Assembly: GCA_037833965.1 (NCBI GenBank)
Contig: AP031354.1
Location: forward strand, 14,920,001 to 14,984,000
Origin: Marchantia polymorpha subsp. ruderalis
Lineage: Eukaryota; Streptophyta; Marchantiopsida; Marchantiales; Marchantiaceae
DNA length: 64,000 bases
Direction of reading: 5' to 3'
Part shown: positions 25,541-37,500 of the stretch, in pieces
Layout: each line of letters opens with the position of its first letter
Position numbering within the stretch: position 1 is the first letter of the stretch
Translations under genes and position numbers: made by a program
The notes under the pieces: generated by a model
What the model saw: the letters and a program-made list of their open reading frames with translations, nothing else
Database searches by the model: none
What the model was told of the DNA's origin: nothing

Positions 25541-27090
25541 CATGTATTGATTCTACTTGTTTTCTCGCTTATTGATCAGTTGATGGATTGAAGTAGAGAA
25601 ACGTAGTTGCCAATACTAATATTAAGATCAACTTCAAACAAGTTTTAAAACGTGTTCATTATATGGTTTACAATCTAAATCAAGAAAGTCCTCGTCTTTC
25701 ACACTTCCTCCCTGTGCAAATTTAAATTTACACCACATATATTGGAAAATTCAATGGAAGTAAATTGATTTCACTTGTCATTAAAAAAATTTAATAAAGT
25801 AAATTTTTTTTTACAAATACAGGGAAGAATATAAAATTTCACATTAGTTTATTTCTCATAGTGAATTTTTTTGGAGGAAATTTTTTTTCACAATTCAAAT
25901 AACTGCTAAAAAATTTAGTCCATGAAAACAAATTGAACATGGGCTTAATGTTGCTTTCTTTCAGTATATAATTACATCATTTTTTAAAACATTTTACGAA
26001 GCAATACATATGATTTATGGATAATTATGAGCATAATTGGCCATTTACCTTCAATATTTTCTTTACATGAAAAATTTAAAGTATAAGTGCAAAAAAATAT
26101 CACTTAATAAATTCGATCAGATATTTGTAATTTTTAGAAAAAGTTCTTGATGTTTTGTCTTCAAATATTTTGTATCAAAACATTATAATTTTTTCATAAT
26201 TTTTTCCGAATTTTATTCGAAAACTAAAAGTCACTTTTATAATGTACATTATGTTTAAGTACTTTTTTATTTTATTTTTTAAGATTAAAATTGATTACTT
26301 AACTTTTTATTTTAATTAAAAACAGAAACGCAATAAATCCTCATTTTATTATCTTGATCATATAGCTAAAAGCTGAAAAAAATAATTTTATATATGTACA
26401 TATTTGAATCATTTTTTATCATTTAAAGATATACTTTTCATTCAAATTAAATAATTTTATTTTAAAGTTGACTGATACTATGATTTTAATTGATTTTATA
26501 GCACATCAAAATTGAATATCAAAAAAATAAATTTTTTTAAACATGTGACATTAACCAAAATTATGATATGTTTCACACTGTCAAATTATTATACATATAT
26601 TGACGTTGTGCCACCAGCCAGACACATGTCGATATGAACAAACTGTTGAGGTCTATACATTCCAAATAATGATGTATTTATATATGTGGTATGTATTTAT
26701 CAATGTCTTTTTAAAAACAAAAACTCAGATATAAAGTTTTCTGTTTGATTCAAAACTTTTTAAATGTTGTTGGTTTATAAAAATATTCTGTATAACCTTG
26801 TATATACTTTTCATATTTTATCAAATTCATGATGTAAGTTTGATTCATAGATTTGTAGTATTTTATAATTTGGTAGAATAATATTTTTAATTTAACTTAC
26901 AGAAATTTTCGATAAAAAATAAGATTCAATAAATCAATGTTTAATTTGATTGAATTAAAAAATTAGAAAAATTGAAACATATTAAAAAATATGAGAATTT
27001 TTTTATACATATATGTAACATACTAAACTTAGATTTAACAAACTCATAAAACTATGTTAGTTTGTAAACGAAAAGATTTATGAATTTTTA
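25541..27090. other. AT-rich block
   Basis: About 1.5 kb dominated by A/T runs, bounded rather sharply by DNA of normal composition. No coding frame and no terminal repeats were seen. Confidence 0.7.
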
Positions 27091-28235
27091 ATAAGTTTCA
27101 GCACTTTTACAAATACGACTCAGTGGTTGAACATGATTGCTGTCTACATACCATCCTACAATCTGGACAATGGAACACACTAAATCTCTTCGCTTTAGAA
27201 TTTTAGAGCCAGACGAATAAGGAATAGAGTGAGGGAAGGTGCAGTCAGCTATTTTGTGTCCTCTGAAAACGTGTCCAATATACAGCTGTGCATGCAAGAT
27301 AACGAAGAAAGTGAGAACCTCACATTCCATAAGATGGCCTACTACTCCAATGACTGTCGGTTACATAAAAATTGGCGATGGTAAAACGCAAAGTCTTTTA
27401 GGAGGGTTCCACACAGCTGACAACAAGAGAGAGAACTCAATTTTAGGCAGATTCCTTTTGTTTTTTTTTTTAAGAAAATATTTTAAACCTAGTTAAGATC
27501 CAAAGAGCACAATCCAAACAGGAAGGTTGGAGTACCATAAAATTTTCGTTATCAAATTGCAAGATGTTCCATGTGACCTTTCTGACCTTGGAATCAAGGA
27601 GACAGGTGTCGAGGCAAAATTCGCTCGTACACAGATACATACCCTGCGTAGTTTCAAAATCAAAAGAAGAGTACTCTGACTTCATTATCCATTCGCTGTG
27701 TTCCTGGGGCTCGTCGTAAAGCATTGTGCAACTCTCCACGAACATGTCCATACGCTTTGGACAGCAGTCGCTTGAGTTCAAAGTTCTCAGCGAAATCAAC
27801 GTGAGAGTAGGTGCAATGTGTGTCAAAAGAGTGTACGGTCGCATTATTCTCGAAAAGAGCCATAGCACCGAAGTAGATGCACTTCATCACATAGGAGAGC
27901 AGGAACAAGGACGAGACATGGGGACAAAGGGAGAACAATAATTCAGTACTTTCCGCAATCTTCAATACGAATGGTCTCGGATACAATCCAAAGTGACACA
28001 GAGTGCGACTCGCGCCCATGAGAAGCAAGAGACGCAGGGGACGTACATGAACTCGAAGAACACGTCTGCCATCACTAACACCATTTCAAATGTCGACTTC
28101 ACGGCGATGTGCCAAACCACATTAGCAAAGCAAACCGAACGAATCGTCCGAGTCGAACAGGTGCAGAAACCATGTGATGATGCCCCGTCCCGAGGTCGTG
28201 CAACAGACCGACCTCAATTCGACTGCGGTCCGGAG
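27091..28235. other. Intergenic DNA upstream of the URGT gene
   Basis: Two overlapping minus-strand frames (27470-27868 and 27660-28028) of 122-132 residues are present without family similarity. Neither is supported by splice or promoter signals, so no gene is called. Confidence 0.4.
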
Positions 28236-28239
28236 TTAG

Positions 28240-28279
28240 AGCGGGAGAGAGCGAGAGAGAGGGAGAGGGAGAGAGAGGG
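28240..28279. repeat. GA-rich microsatellite
   Basis: Imperfect GA repeats (gagagagcgagagagaggga type) upstream of the URGT gene. Confidence 0.85.
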
Positions 28280-29167
28280 GCTCATAATCAGCATGTGCAA
28301 ATGCGATTTCGACAGTGGAAGGAGCATGTGGAGAACGCGCCCGCGAGCCACGAGATGGGGACTCGTCGAGGCTTGCATGCGACCGGATGCGACCGGCGAC
28401 CCTTGCATGGGACAGGGTGCGGTACAGTACAGGGATCCGGATCCCTGCAGTACGTGAGAAGGACGTATAATTTCCGACGCGCGCGGCAGGTACGCAGACG
28501 GGCGCGGGAGTGGGACGTCGACGGACGCGCGTGGACCGAGTCCCGCGACTCTGCCAGCAACTCCGTGAGCGAGATCAGTCGGCGTCCGCGCGACGACAAC
28601 AGTCCTCCGGACATCGTCGACCGACAGACCGACCGACCGACCGACTGACTGACTGACCGACGGACCCGTGGCCAAACTCCATAAAATGCATAGTAATACT
28701 AAAGCGAGCCCGCGGGCCGTCCCCTTGGGACCGCGTCCGCAGGCGGAGGGACTGCTGCGGACCTCGGGACCAACAAAGAGGCTTTGGGCCAGCGCTGCGG
28801 ACTGTCTTGTGCGGCGAAGAGTAAGAAGAGCCAACGTCTGTCCTCTACAGCCTCCGCGCCGTAGACCTTTTCCAGACGGAGCGCGAGGGGGGAATCGATT
28901 CCTCGAGGGAACGAGGACTGTGAGGAGGAGGACGAGGGAGCTGAAGCTGAAGCCGAAGCGGAGGGAGGAAGGGACGAGGAGGAGGAGGAGGAGCTGAAGA
29001 AGAGGAGAGAAGACGATCTCGCTGGGCACAGGGAAGGAGCAGGAATCGGGAGGAGGCAGAGCAATCGGGAGGTGGTAAGGAGCAGGAGGGAGGAGTGTGG
29101 GGCGGCTTGTCCTTGGAGCTCTGGAGCCTCGCCTTGATTGGTCTGTCTGTCTGGCCTGCTGGACCAG
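28280..29167 (+). promoter_or_regulatory. Probable promoter and leader of the URGT gene
   Basis: GC-rich, CpG-containing DNA. A tetranucleotide-like run (CCGA/CTGA units, about 28618-28660) is followed by GGA/GAG-rich sequence at 28900-29060. It leads into a strong donor CAG|GTAAGA at 29168. No clear TATA box was found. The transcription start is not resolved; the leader is inferred from position. Confidence 0.45.
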
Positions 29168-30035
29168 GTAAGAGTTGAAATCGACGCGAGCTGGGGGAGC
29201 AAAGAAGGTCCTGGGTGAGGGGAGGAGAGGAGAGTTTGAATCGAAGGCGGGCAGGGAGGGAGGGAGGACTTGACTGGGACTGGGTCCGCTGTAGAGATTT
29301 GTGCTGCTGTTTGGTCGTTGCAGGCCCTTGTTTGTTCTCGTGATCTGCTCTGCTCTGCTCGTTTCGTCTCCGCCGCATTTATTTCTTCCTCACTCATTCA
29401 CTCTTTCTCCTCCCGGTTGTTGTTGTGTTCCCTTGAAGATTGATTGGGTCGGTTGACCGATCTCCGCCTCTCTTCGTCTCTTCTTCTCTCCGCTCTCAGC
29501 CATTGATCGGACGCTGAGTCTGGTGGCCCTTCTAGACGAGGAAAGAGTTGGTCGCGGAGTGGCAGGGGGTTTGACGTTTTATTTCAGGTTGGTGTTGATA
29601 TTTGGGCAAGATTTCGATTGCCGGTGATCCCCCGCATTCTTAGTCTCGTAGATCTGGCGGGTATCAAGAGTTGGATATCGGTCTGTGATATCTGTTAGAT
29701 TGTGGCTGCCTCGAGGGTTGTCAGAGATGCGTTTGGGGACTGGTTTGGTCCAGAGTGAAAGGAGCTTTGGATTCGATTAGCAGATGATCTCAACTCTGCG
29801 CTTCTTGTCTGTTTTCTGGGTGTGCCTAAGGTGTGCAAAGTTTTTGGTCTTTTCGGGGCTTTATCAGCAGAACATGACCGGAACGTGCAAATCTGATTCG
29901 TCATTGATGCAATTTTCTGGCTATCCAGGACACTCTTGAAGACGGAGCGACTTCCTGATCCATTCACTGGAAAATTTGCCACTTTCACGGGTCTTATCAA
30001 CAACTTTGATGCTGTCTCTAGTTGGAAATTTGCAG
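29168..30035 (+). other. Inferred 5'-UTR intron of the URGT gene
   Basis: A strong donor (CCAG|GTAAGAG at 29168) and an acceptor (AAATTTGCAG ending at 30035) enclose 868 bases. After the acceptor, the first ATG on the spliced leader is the URGT start at 30133, which supports the join. No transcript evidence is available. Confidence 0.45.
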
Positions 30036-30132
30036 CACTGAGATTTCTGGATCCACTGCTGGTAGCGGCCTTGTAAAGGCGGGCCGCATTATCAGCTTGT
30101 ATATCAAATTTGGACCTTTTAGTGGAGTCGTC

Positions 30133-32431
30133 ATGGCTTCAGACAAGAAGAACGGGGTTTCGGATGTGGGAGCATGGGCGATGAATGTGATCAGCTCAGT
30201 CGGTATCATCATGGCTAATAAGCAAGTCATGTCCGGCTACAATTTCCGATTCGGTGAGATCCTCGATGCGAAAAAAAAATATCTGTACATGGTTGTGGAT
30301 CTTACATTTTGAAATGACCAGAGCAAACATAATACTAGACTCCCTAGAGTTTATAAAGAGATTGAGGCTATCTAAGGTGGATTTTGGTGTGCTGGAAAGT
30401 TTGTAATCCTGCATTGTAGTTCGGGTCTTAGATCAAAGATTATTTTTTGCGTTAGATCCCTAAGACGTCGTTTTCACGTTCCTGCATACGAGAGCAACCA
30501 CCAAGTCAATAATGAAGGCATTTGGGTTTTAAAGAGTCTCTGCAGACATGAAACTGTCATATCCCCGCGTTACATTATCCCATTCCTGAAGAACCTTTAG
30601 ATCGGTCGTAGGTTGGAATTTATTTTTAGTAGGTATAGTCTTCTCTTCGAACTCTTTACGAATTTGGTAATATGAATTGCCCGGAACTACAGGCGATACA
30701 ATCTAAGGGCCTCCAAAACTGTTCGCATTCTGAAGGAAGTGTGATGCTATTTGCACTTGTGCTTTTCTTTCTTATGCTGATTGTATACTATCTGACCTTG
30801 GATCTGTTGACATTTCAATGCAGCGACGACGCTGACGGCCCTTCACTTCACCATCACAGCTTTAGTGGGTTTCATATCTTCGAGATCCGGTGTTATATCT
30901 TCCAAACATGTGCCTTTTGTTGAACTTTTTGCCTTTTCTCTCGTTTCCAACACCTCCATCGTGGGCATGAACCTCAGCCTCATGCTCAATTCAGTGGGAT
31001 TTTACCAGGTAATCTTGAATGTCACTAGTGCCAATAAACGATGAAGGCTTATTTGACTTGGAATTTTCGTGATGTGTCATTTTAGATCACGATAGTGAAG
31101 CGGACATGTATGAAACTGTTAAGCTTGCAATCTAGATTTCCAATGTTTTTGACTTTTTTTTGTTTGTCTTTTAATATCAAGCGTCTTATTTGTGAAAATT
31201 GTAATTTTGAACTACTTGGATCTCTTCCGACATTAGTGCAATTTGTTGCGTGAACTGGTGTGCAGATTGCGAAATTGAGTATGATTCCAACCGTCTGTAT
31301 CTTGGAGTGGATCCTCCACGGTAAAACTTATAGCAAGGAGGTGAAGACCGCCGTATTTGTAGTGATGATCGGTGTGGGGATTTGCACAGTCACCGACGTG
31401 AAAGTGAATCTCGGAGGTTTTACTGCTGCGTGTGTGGCTGTCATCTGCACTTCTTTGCAACAAATTGTGAGTAATTTGAAGCCTGTTTACCTTGTCTATT
31501 TATATTCCATTAACTATGAGAATTTCTGCTTGACAGTATCATTATTTGATTCTGTATTGCCAATCAATGAAATTAGTATACGTACGTCTGATAAAGCCAT
31601 TGATTCTCGGGTTCGCACTGACTACAATGCAGTACATCGGCTCCATGCAAAAGAAACACAACATTGGTTCTTTTGAGCTCTTGAGCAAAACTGCTCCAAT
31701 CCAGGCTGCCTCTTTGATCGTCTTGGGCCCATTTGTTGACTACATTCTGAATGGTGAAAGCCTTTTGGATTACTCACTGTCCTGGGGAGCTACCGTAAGT
31801 TCCCGCCATTCATAACACACCAATCGGGGTGGTACTTCAGTTTTTATTTGCTGTCGGAGTGTTCTTACCAGTGTACTGTAGTACTCGATTTGATGACTCA
31901 TTTTTCGTAGGTGTGATCTCATAATATTCTCTTGTCAAAGTAGTTCTCGTGATATTATGTGACGAAACTGCGCTTTTGGTCTAGACCGAATGATTCTGAA
32001 TCAAGCATGAGATGTTCGATCTATCAACAAGTTGTTGAATGCACTGACCCGATTCGTGTATGCAGTTTTTCATCGGTCTATCCTGCACGCTAGCAGTATT
32101 CTGCAACATGAGCCAGTATTTGTGCATCGGTCGCTTTTCTGCCGTATCCTTCCAGGTGTTGGGGCACATGAAGACCGTTTGCGTTTTGACCCTGGGATGG
32201 ATATTGTTTGACTCGGTCTTGACTTTCAAGAATATGAGTGGCATGGCTATGGCTGTGTTGGGTATGGTGATATACAGCTGGGCAGTGGAGCAAGCGAAAT
32301 TGCAGGCGAAGCAATCATCTTTGAGCTATGTTAAGGAGTCCAGTTTTTCAGAAGAGGACGTTGCTCTGTTGAAGAGTGGTCTGGACCAACAACCGATGAA
32401 AGACATCGAATTGGGACGGGACATGAAGTAG
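30133..32431 (+). CDS. URGT: UDP-rhamnose/UDP-galactose transporter (URGT type), nucleotide-sugar transporter
   Basis: Five coding exons by GT-AG sites and phase: 30133-30253, 30824-31008, 31266-31466, 31633-31794 and 32066-32431, giving 344 residues, the usual length for the family. The N-terminus SDVGAWAMNVISSVGIIMAN is almost identical to what I remember of Arabidopsis URGT proteins. Further family marks are TLTALHFT, LMLNSVGFYQ, the KLSMIP stretch, GVGICTVTDVKVN, the QKK...GSFELLSKTAPIQA segment, and near the C-terminus QYLCIGRFSA and the GHMKTV (KT) motif. The protein is hydrophobic and should span the membrane about ten times, exchanging cytosolic UDP-rhamnose or UDP-galactose for luminal UMP in the Golgi for cell-wall polysaccharide synthesis. 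The hydrophilic tail (EEDVALLK...KDIELG) also matches URGTs. The start is the first ATG after the inferred leader intron. The subfamily is confident; which sugar is preferred is inferred. Confidence 0.93.
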
Positions 32432-34583
32432 ACGAATTGAATGAATCAACAGAATGAGTATACAGCCTAGGTTAGGGGGTGTCTTCCAGGAAATAGAGGA
32501 CCTCGAGAAAACATGGACAGGTAGGACTTCCGCCAGATTCTTAGGGCCTCTGAGCCCTTGCGGGCGACACGATTCTTCTGGTCTGATATTAATTAATTCT
32601 ACAAAAGCGGCACGCTTGCTTGCACAGGATCTGGACCCTGTGCCTCCATTTTTCGGTTCCCTTATTTCATCAGAATGATGCTAGTGTGTTTATCGAGATA
32701 AACAGCTCAACAGCTAGCGGAAGAGCACCACGATCGATTGTAGGGTATCCATGTAAGGTAGGTGAGGCCTGTTGGAGAAAAAGGGTACTTACTTTCACTA
32801 CCTGATTATTGCTAGGGAGATTCTTTGAAAGGGGTTCTTTTCAAGTTAAAGCTTCTTCCCCTTATTCATTCTTCGCCGACTCAGTCTCTGTAACAGTACT
32901 TCTTCACTAATCAGTGTCTGATTAGACACTGAGGTGCCCGAGTGGAAACACAGGCCTATATATATACCATAAGAAGACAATCTTTAAACATGTAGACTGC
33001 CAGTCGTTTCCTGGTCACCTTTATCACGTGCTTTGTTACATCTCTTGATGCCTCAGAAAAGAAGTTCTTTTGATCGGCTCCAGACTTGGTCTTGTCAGAT
33101 GTGGTATTTTTGTTGCTGCTTGTCGTGTTCAGTCCGATTTTACAAAATATATGGAATGTCATGCTTCGGTCGTGGTCTGCTTCGCAAAATAGACATTTGA
33201 TGGATTATCTAGGCGTAAGTTTGAAACTTTGATAGAAATTACTCCTACTTGGATGACAGGAAAGGAAGTTGCTGTGCAGATTCGGAACGTACAGTCTCGT
33301 TCGTTCCGCTTCTACATGATAAAATTGACGGTTTAGTTTGGTTAGGATCTTGAAGCTATCGGAACGTTCTTAATAGCTTATTTTCTGAGTTGATAAGTCT
33401 CTGCCCTCTTAGTTCCTCCTACTTTCTAGGATTAGAGTGACTGTATTTCCGAATAGTCTGACCAAGGACGAAAGTGGAAAGGACACGGCGACTACTCTAT
33501 ATTTGTCCCTTCCTCATTTCTCGGAGACGGGTCGTTGCAGCTTATTAACTCAAATCGGAGTTGCATCCATTGCTTGCGGATCAAGCGGGCTGCGTAGGGG
33601 AACTACGTGGCAAGTTTAGTACGGCGATCGGTATTTTATTAGGATTTACCATTTTCCATGAACCCGGAGCGCAGGACGGATTACAGCACGCATGCATGGA
33701 ACTGAATACGTGCCGTTATCGTTGTTTGTGCGTATGATGCTACAATTCCGTCCGCAGCTCTATGTGAGCGAGGGTAGCTTGATGGCAATCTTTCACGTCT
33801 TTCGCCTGAAGCGCTTGCTGCATGTCTATCAGTGAATTATATCGTTATAGCTAGTAGTGGAGTGAGCATCCTTCTGATCTTCGTCTGATCGTGATTGAAC
33901 GTACTGTGTTTTCTGTAGGCATGGGTACGCATACGAATAAGTGGAAGAATACCAAATTAACACCAAATTTGAGAACTTTCGACACTGTAATCGGATACAT
34001 GCCCACGCTCCGCTTGGATGCTGAATGTCCATGTTGCTCGAGACCTGAATTTTGGGTTGGAAGAATGGAATAATAAACACACTGTCGATTCGAAGATTCG
34101 TGTCTACTGCCAAGTGAGGTGGGCAGTATGCTTGACGTATCCAATCAGCTTGTGGAGGAATAAAAGCTTTCCAAATTACGCCAACCATGTTTAATTGGCA
34201 ATATAGCTGAAAACATCGGCCGATAAATTTTGTCTCTTGGAAAGAAAATCATTCTTCCGACAAGATTGTGTGCCATCACGTTTCTTCAGACCTAAGTGAA
34301 GAGAGAACGTGCTTCCAGTGGTCCACAAAATGCATAATCTGGTTTGAGCCTATTCAATCTCATATCACCTCCACGTTTTGAAATTGATGATAGCGTGAGA
34401 AAGAATGCAACAAGCTCGTGTCCATAACGCGTTCTTGGAACGCCTGTGAAGCACGTTTACGTGTAAGACGTCATTGCTTGCCAGTATTCCTTGAAAAATG
34501 AAAGATAGCTTCAATCGACCTTTCAAACCTAGAAAGTGGATGACGAAAATGAATGACACGTTTACAGAGTCGACAATCGTCTC
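32432..34583. other. Intergenic: URGT 3' region and upstream of the p101-like gene
   Basis: No gene is recognised. Overlapping palindromes (CTAATCAG-tgt-CTGATTAG and CAGTGTCT-gatt-AGACACTG) lie at 32907-32931, in what may be the URGT 3' region. The distal part should hold the leader and promoter of the gene that starts at 34584, but no TATA box was identified. Confidence 0.45.
32907..32931. repeat. Two overlapping palindromes
   Basis: CTAATCAG-tgt-CTGATTAG (32907-32925) overlaps CAGTGTCT-gatt-AGACACTG (32912-32931). The same bases can therefore fold in two mutually exclusive ways. Confidence 0.75.
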
Positions 34584-37500
34584 ATGCAGGTCATAGGACA
34601 ACTTCTGTCATCAAGAAAGCAGAAAGAGCAAGACAAGAATAATCTAAAGTTGATCGAAGACGACATCAAGCGCATCTTGCGAGCAACTGGTTCACAAAAT
34701 CCACTATTTCAAGAAGGTACATCTCAAACTTCACTGTCAGATTTGTAGCTATACTAGCGATGGTTTAGAGAGCAGATTGGACAAACCATTTTAGGCATCA
34801 AACAATTCGGTGAAGAATTCCTGTCTACACAGACTGGCAAGCGGGCAGTGTGTTCTCGATATGGCTGATTTTTGAAAACTTGCTGCGGAATTTTGAGTGA
34901 GGGTCAGAACGGCTTCAAGATTGTCGTTTGACGTCCAGTACCTGCATTATAAACCTAAAGTAATGCCCAGTAGTGATCTCTTCTCCGCAGTGCTGTGCCA
35001 GAAAATGCCTCAGTATGCGCAACCTATATTTGATGATCTTTTGTGGATATTGCTCTGCAGCAAATCGAGGAATTATATTTTCGAAGTCGTTCAACCCCAA
35101 AGACTGGCGGAAGAAGAAAAGACAGGATCCAATTTTTGCAGACATAGCGTACTTCAACTTCTGGTCTCTCATGCTCGCACCGGACATAGCCACTGCTTTC
35201 ATGGAGGCTCTTCTCACTCGAATTAACGATATGGACATCGAAGAAGAGATTAATCCCGAACACATGAAAAAATCCATCGGTCCTCAACGGGAGTGGGATT
35301 TTGGCAAGGAGTATGAAGTCAAAGATGCGGAGCCATACAGTCCGGGCCATCCCCTCGTCACGCGAACTTTCAAAATCTTCACCAAGATTCCTGCCGAGTT
35401 CCGTATCCGTCCACATTTTTCAGCTCAAAACCCCAAATCTTTGAAGCAATGATTATCAAGTAGTTATGTCCGTAACAAGTTTCGAGTGCTAGTTATCTTG
35501 TATATCCATAATCCTGAATAGATTCTCAGAGATACACACATCCATGAGGGCTGCAGTCTTGAACACCATCATTCTGCTGATGTTCTTTCATCCTATCAAT
35601 TACAAGACCCCCAGAATTACCGCTGCGCTTGTATCTCTTACACCGGATCCCCTGCTGGAACGCATGAATCTGTTGGCTTGGAAGGGCGTGGCAAGTCACC
35701 TTGCTAGTCTGAAATGCATCGGTTTTCAAATGCCCTAATCATCTTGTTTGATCATGACTAAGACTCGTCAAAATTGGTCCAAAAGCCGAATCTCGTCCGC
35801 AGTGTCTATGTTGTCATTGAGAGGAAACATATAAATTACTCAAACCCATGCCGAAGTCATTGAACAAAGCTTACAGTTTATGAGTCTGCACTTATGAAAT
35901 CCGACTCTGTACTGGTTCCTTTGTTTGTTTATCACGTTTCGAAGTGATTTATCATATCAGTTAATCACATTTTTGGAAATTGTCTTCAGCAGTACTTTGT
36001 ACAGAATAGTGTAGGCTCTAATGGTGATAATATATTGCATCTGCAGGTGCTGAATTTTATGAAGTGGGATCAGTCTGAGAGGTTGACCAATTTGGATACA
36101 TTCTTATATCAGTATGCGGGCTACATGGGTTGCAAGAGTTCCACGGTCGACAACAGTCTCATTGGTGAGTTCCCACTCTTTCTGTGACTGACAAATGAAA
36201 GAGATCCGTTGGAGTCATGGAAGAGACTACCAACTCAAAGTCCGAGTTAACTAGAGAACAGCCCGAGGAAAACTTTAATCGTCTCCTGAAAATGCCAAAT
36301 CTTCCGTCGCAAAGACCGCAAGAACTTTCACATTCATCATCAATTAGCAGTAGTGTGGAAACGCAGGTACAGGATGGGTATATTTGTGGTTGCAGCAGGA
36401 GGTGTTAAATGGGAATGGTCAACTTGTTGTCGCCGGAATAAGAGGAGCGCTTGCGATTATTGCCAGGGAAGACACTGTCCTGACTCCCGTCTCTGAGTTC
36501 CAAATCATGTGCCTTCTAACAACCCTGAACGGCATTGTGTCACTTGTAAGAAATACTTCCTTAATCAGCGCCCATACCGTTGTAACTGCTAATTATTACA
36601 CTGGTTATGAACGTGTTTCAGTCTGGATTATATAGGAATTTTGTTAATATTCGATTTGGTCAGAGATCCCTTTATCAACGAATTATTCTCGTATGTTTTT
36701 TTATTTTTTCACATGTGCGTCACTCGTTTCATGTTTCCAAAACTACGTTTTTTTTTGTTTTTTTTTTTCAAACAAGGTCTGACTTTCCATATTGGAGCTC
36801 GAAACAGTGATGGAATTTTATTGGCTTTGATCGAACATATGTATGATATATGAAAGGACCAGCCCTACAAAGGTTGCAATCGCAATTTAGGTGTACAAGT
36901 AGATTCCAGAGGACTCACAACTTCTACGTAGGACCCATTCTTACGCAACCTTCCTAGACTTCGTAAGACCTCTGTCCTAGCTTTGCATTTTGACAGAGCT
37001 GGCATTCAATACAAACTTGCAGGTTCATTTGAACGATGAAAATCAGGACTTAGGCCGCTTCATTGCAGAACTATACGCAGATTTTTTTGAGCCAATACAT
37101 GAAATTGGTCGAGGCACTGCGAAAATTCTTCAAAATGAGCACAAAGCACCTGGTGAGGTGATAGTTAGTCGCCTTCACGTAACATCTCAACGTTGTAACA
37201 TGGTAGGAATTAATATGAGAGTGAGACCATAGCAGTTTTGCAGTGAAGTAAATATTGTATTGATGGTGGGGCACTTATCGAAAGTAAAATAGTAATCTAC
37301 TTTGAAGTTATCTCTTAAGGTTAACATTGTAATTAAAGAGTCACGAGCCACCTTGTTTTAGGTTTTAGGATGTCTGTGTCAAATCTCAGAGTTCAGTAAG
37401 TGAAGCAATCACATCTTGCCACTGACCACAGTTGTGAGCTCTTGGATCGGTGAGTCGTGAGGGTGGTGAGAAAATCTATCTGAATTCGGGTCGGAACTTG

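Noticed and set aside
28214-29029. 271-codon minus-strand open frame
   Set aside because: It runs through the GA tract (Ser-Leu repeats) and the GC-rich URGT leader. It has low complexity, no family and no promoter.
28699-29397. Overlapping minus-strand frames of 232 and 177 codons
   Set aside because: Open by GC and GGA/CCT bias only; Ser/Pro-rich in two frames at once.
34991-35223. Frame starting VLCQKMPQYAQP as an obligatory exon
   Set aside because: It cannot be joined to the following frame with an intron of realistic size. Skipping it joins exons 34584-34716 and 35061-35402 in phase.
36217-36366. Ser-rich frame as an exon of the p101-like gene
   Set aside because: It would need a 29-base intron before the next exon and does not fit the phase of the previous exon. 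The acceptor at 36372 fits without it.
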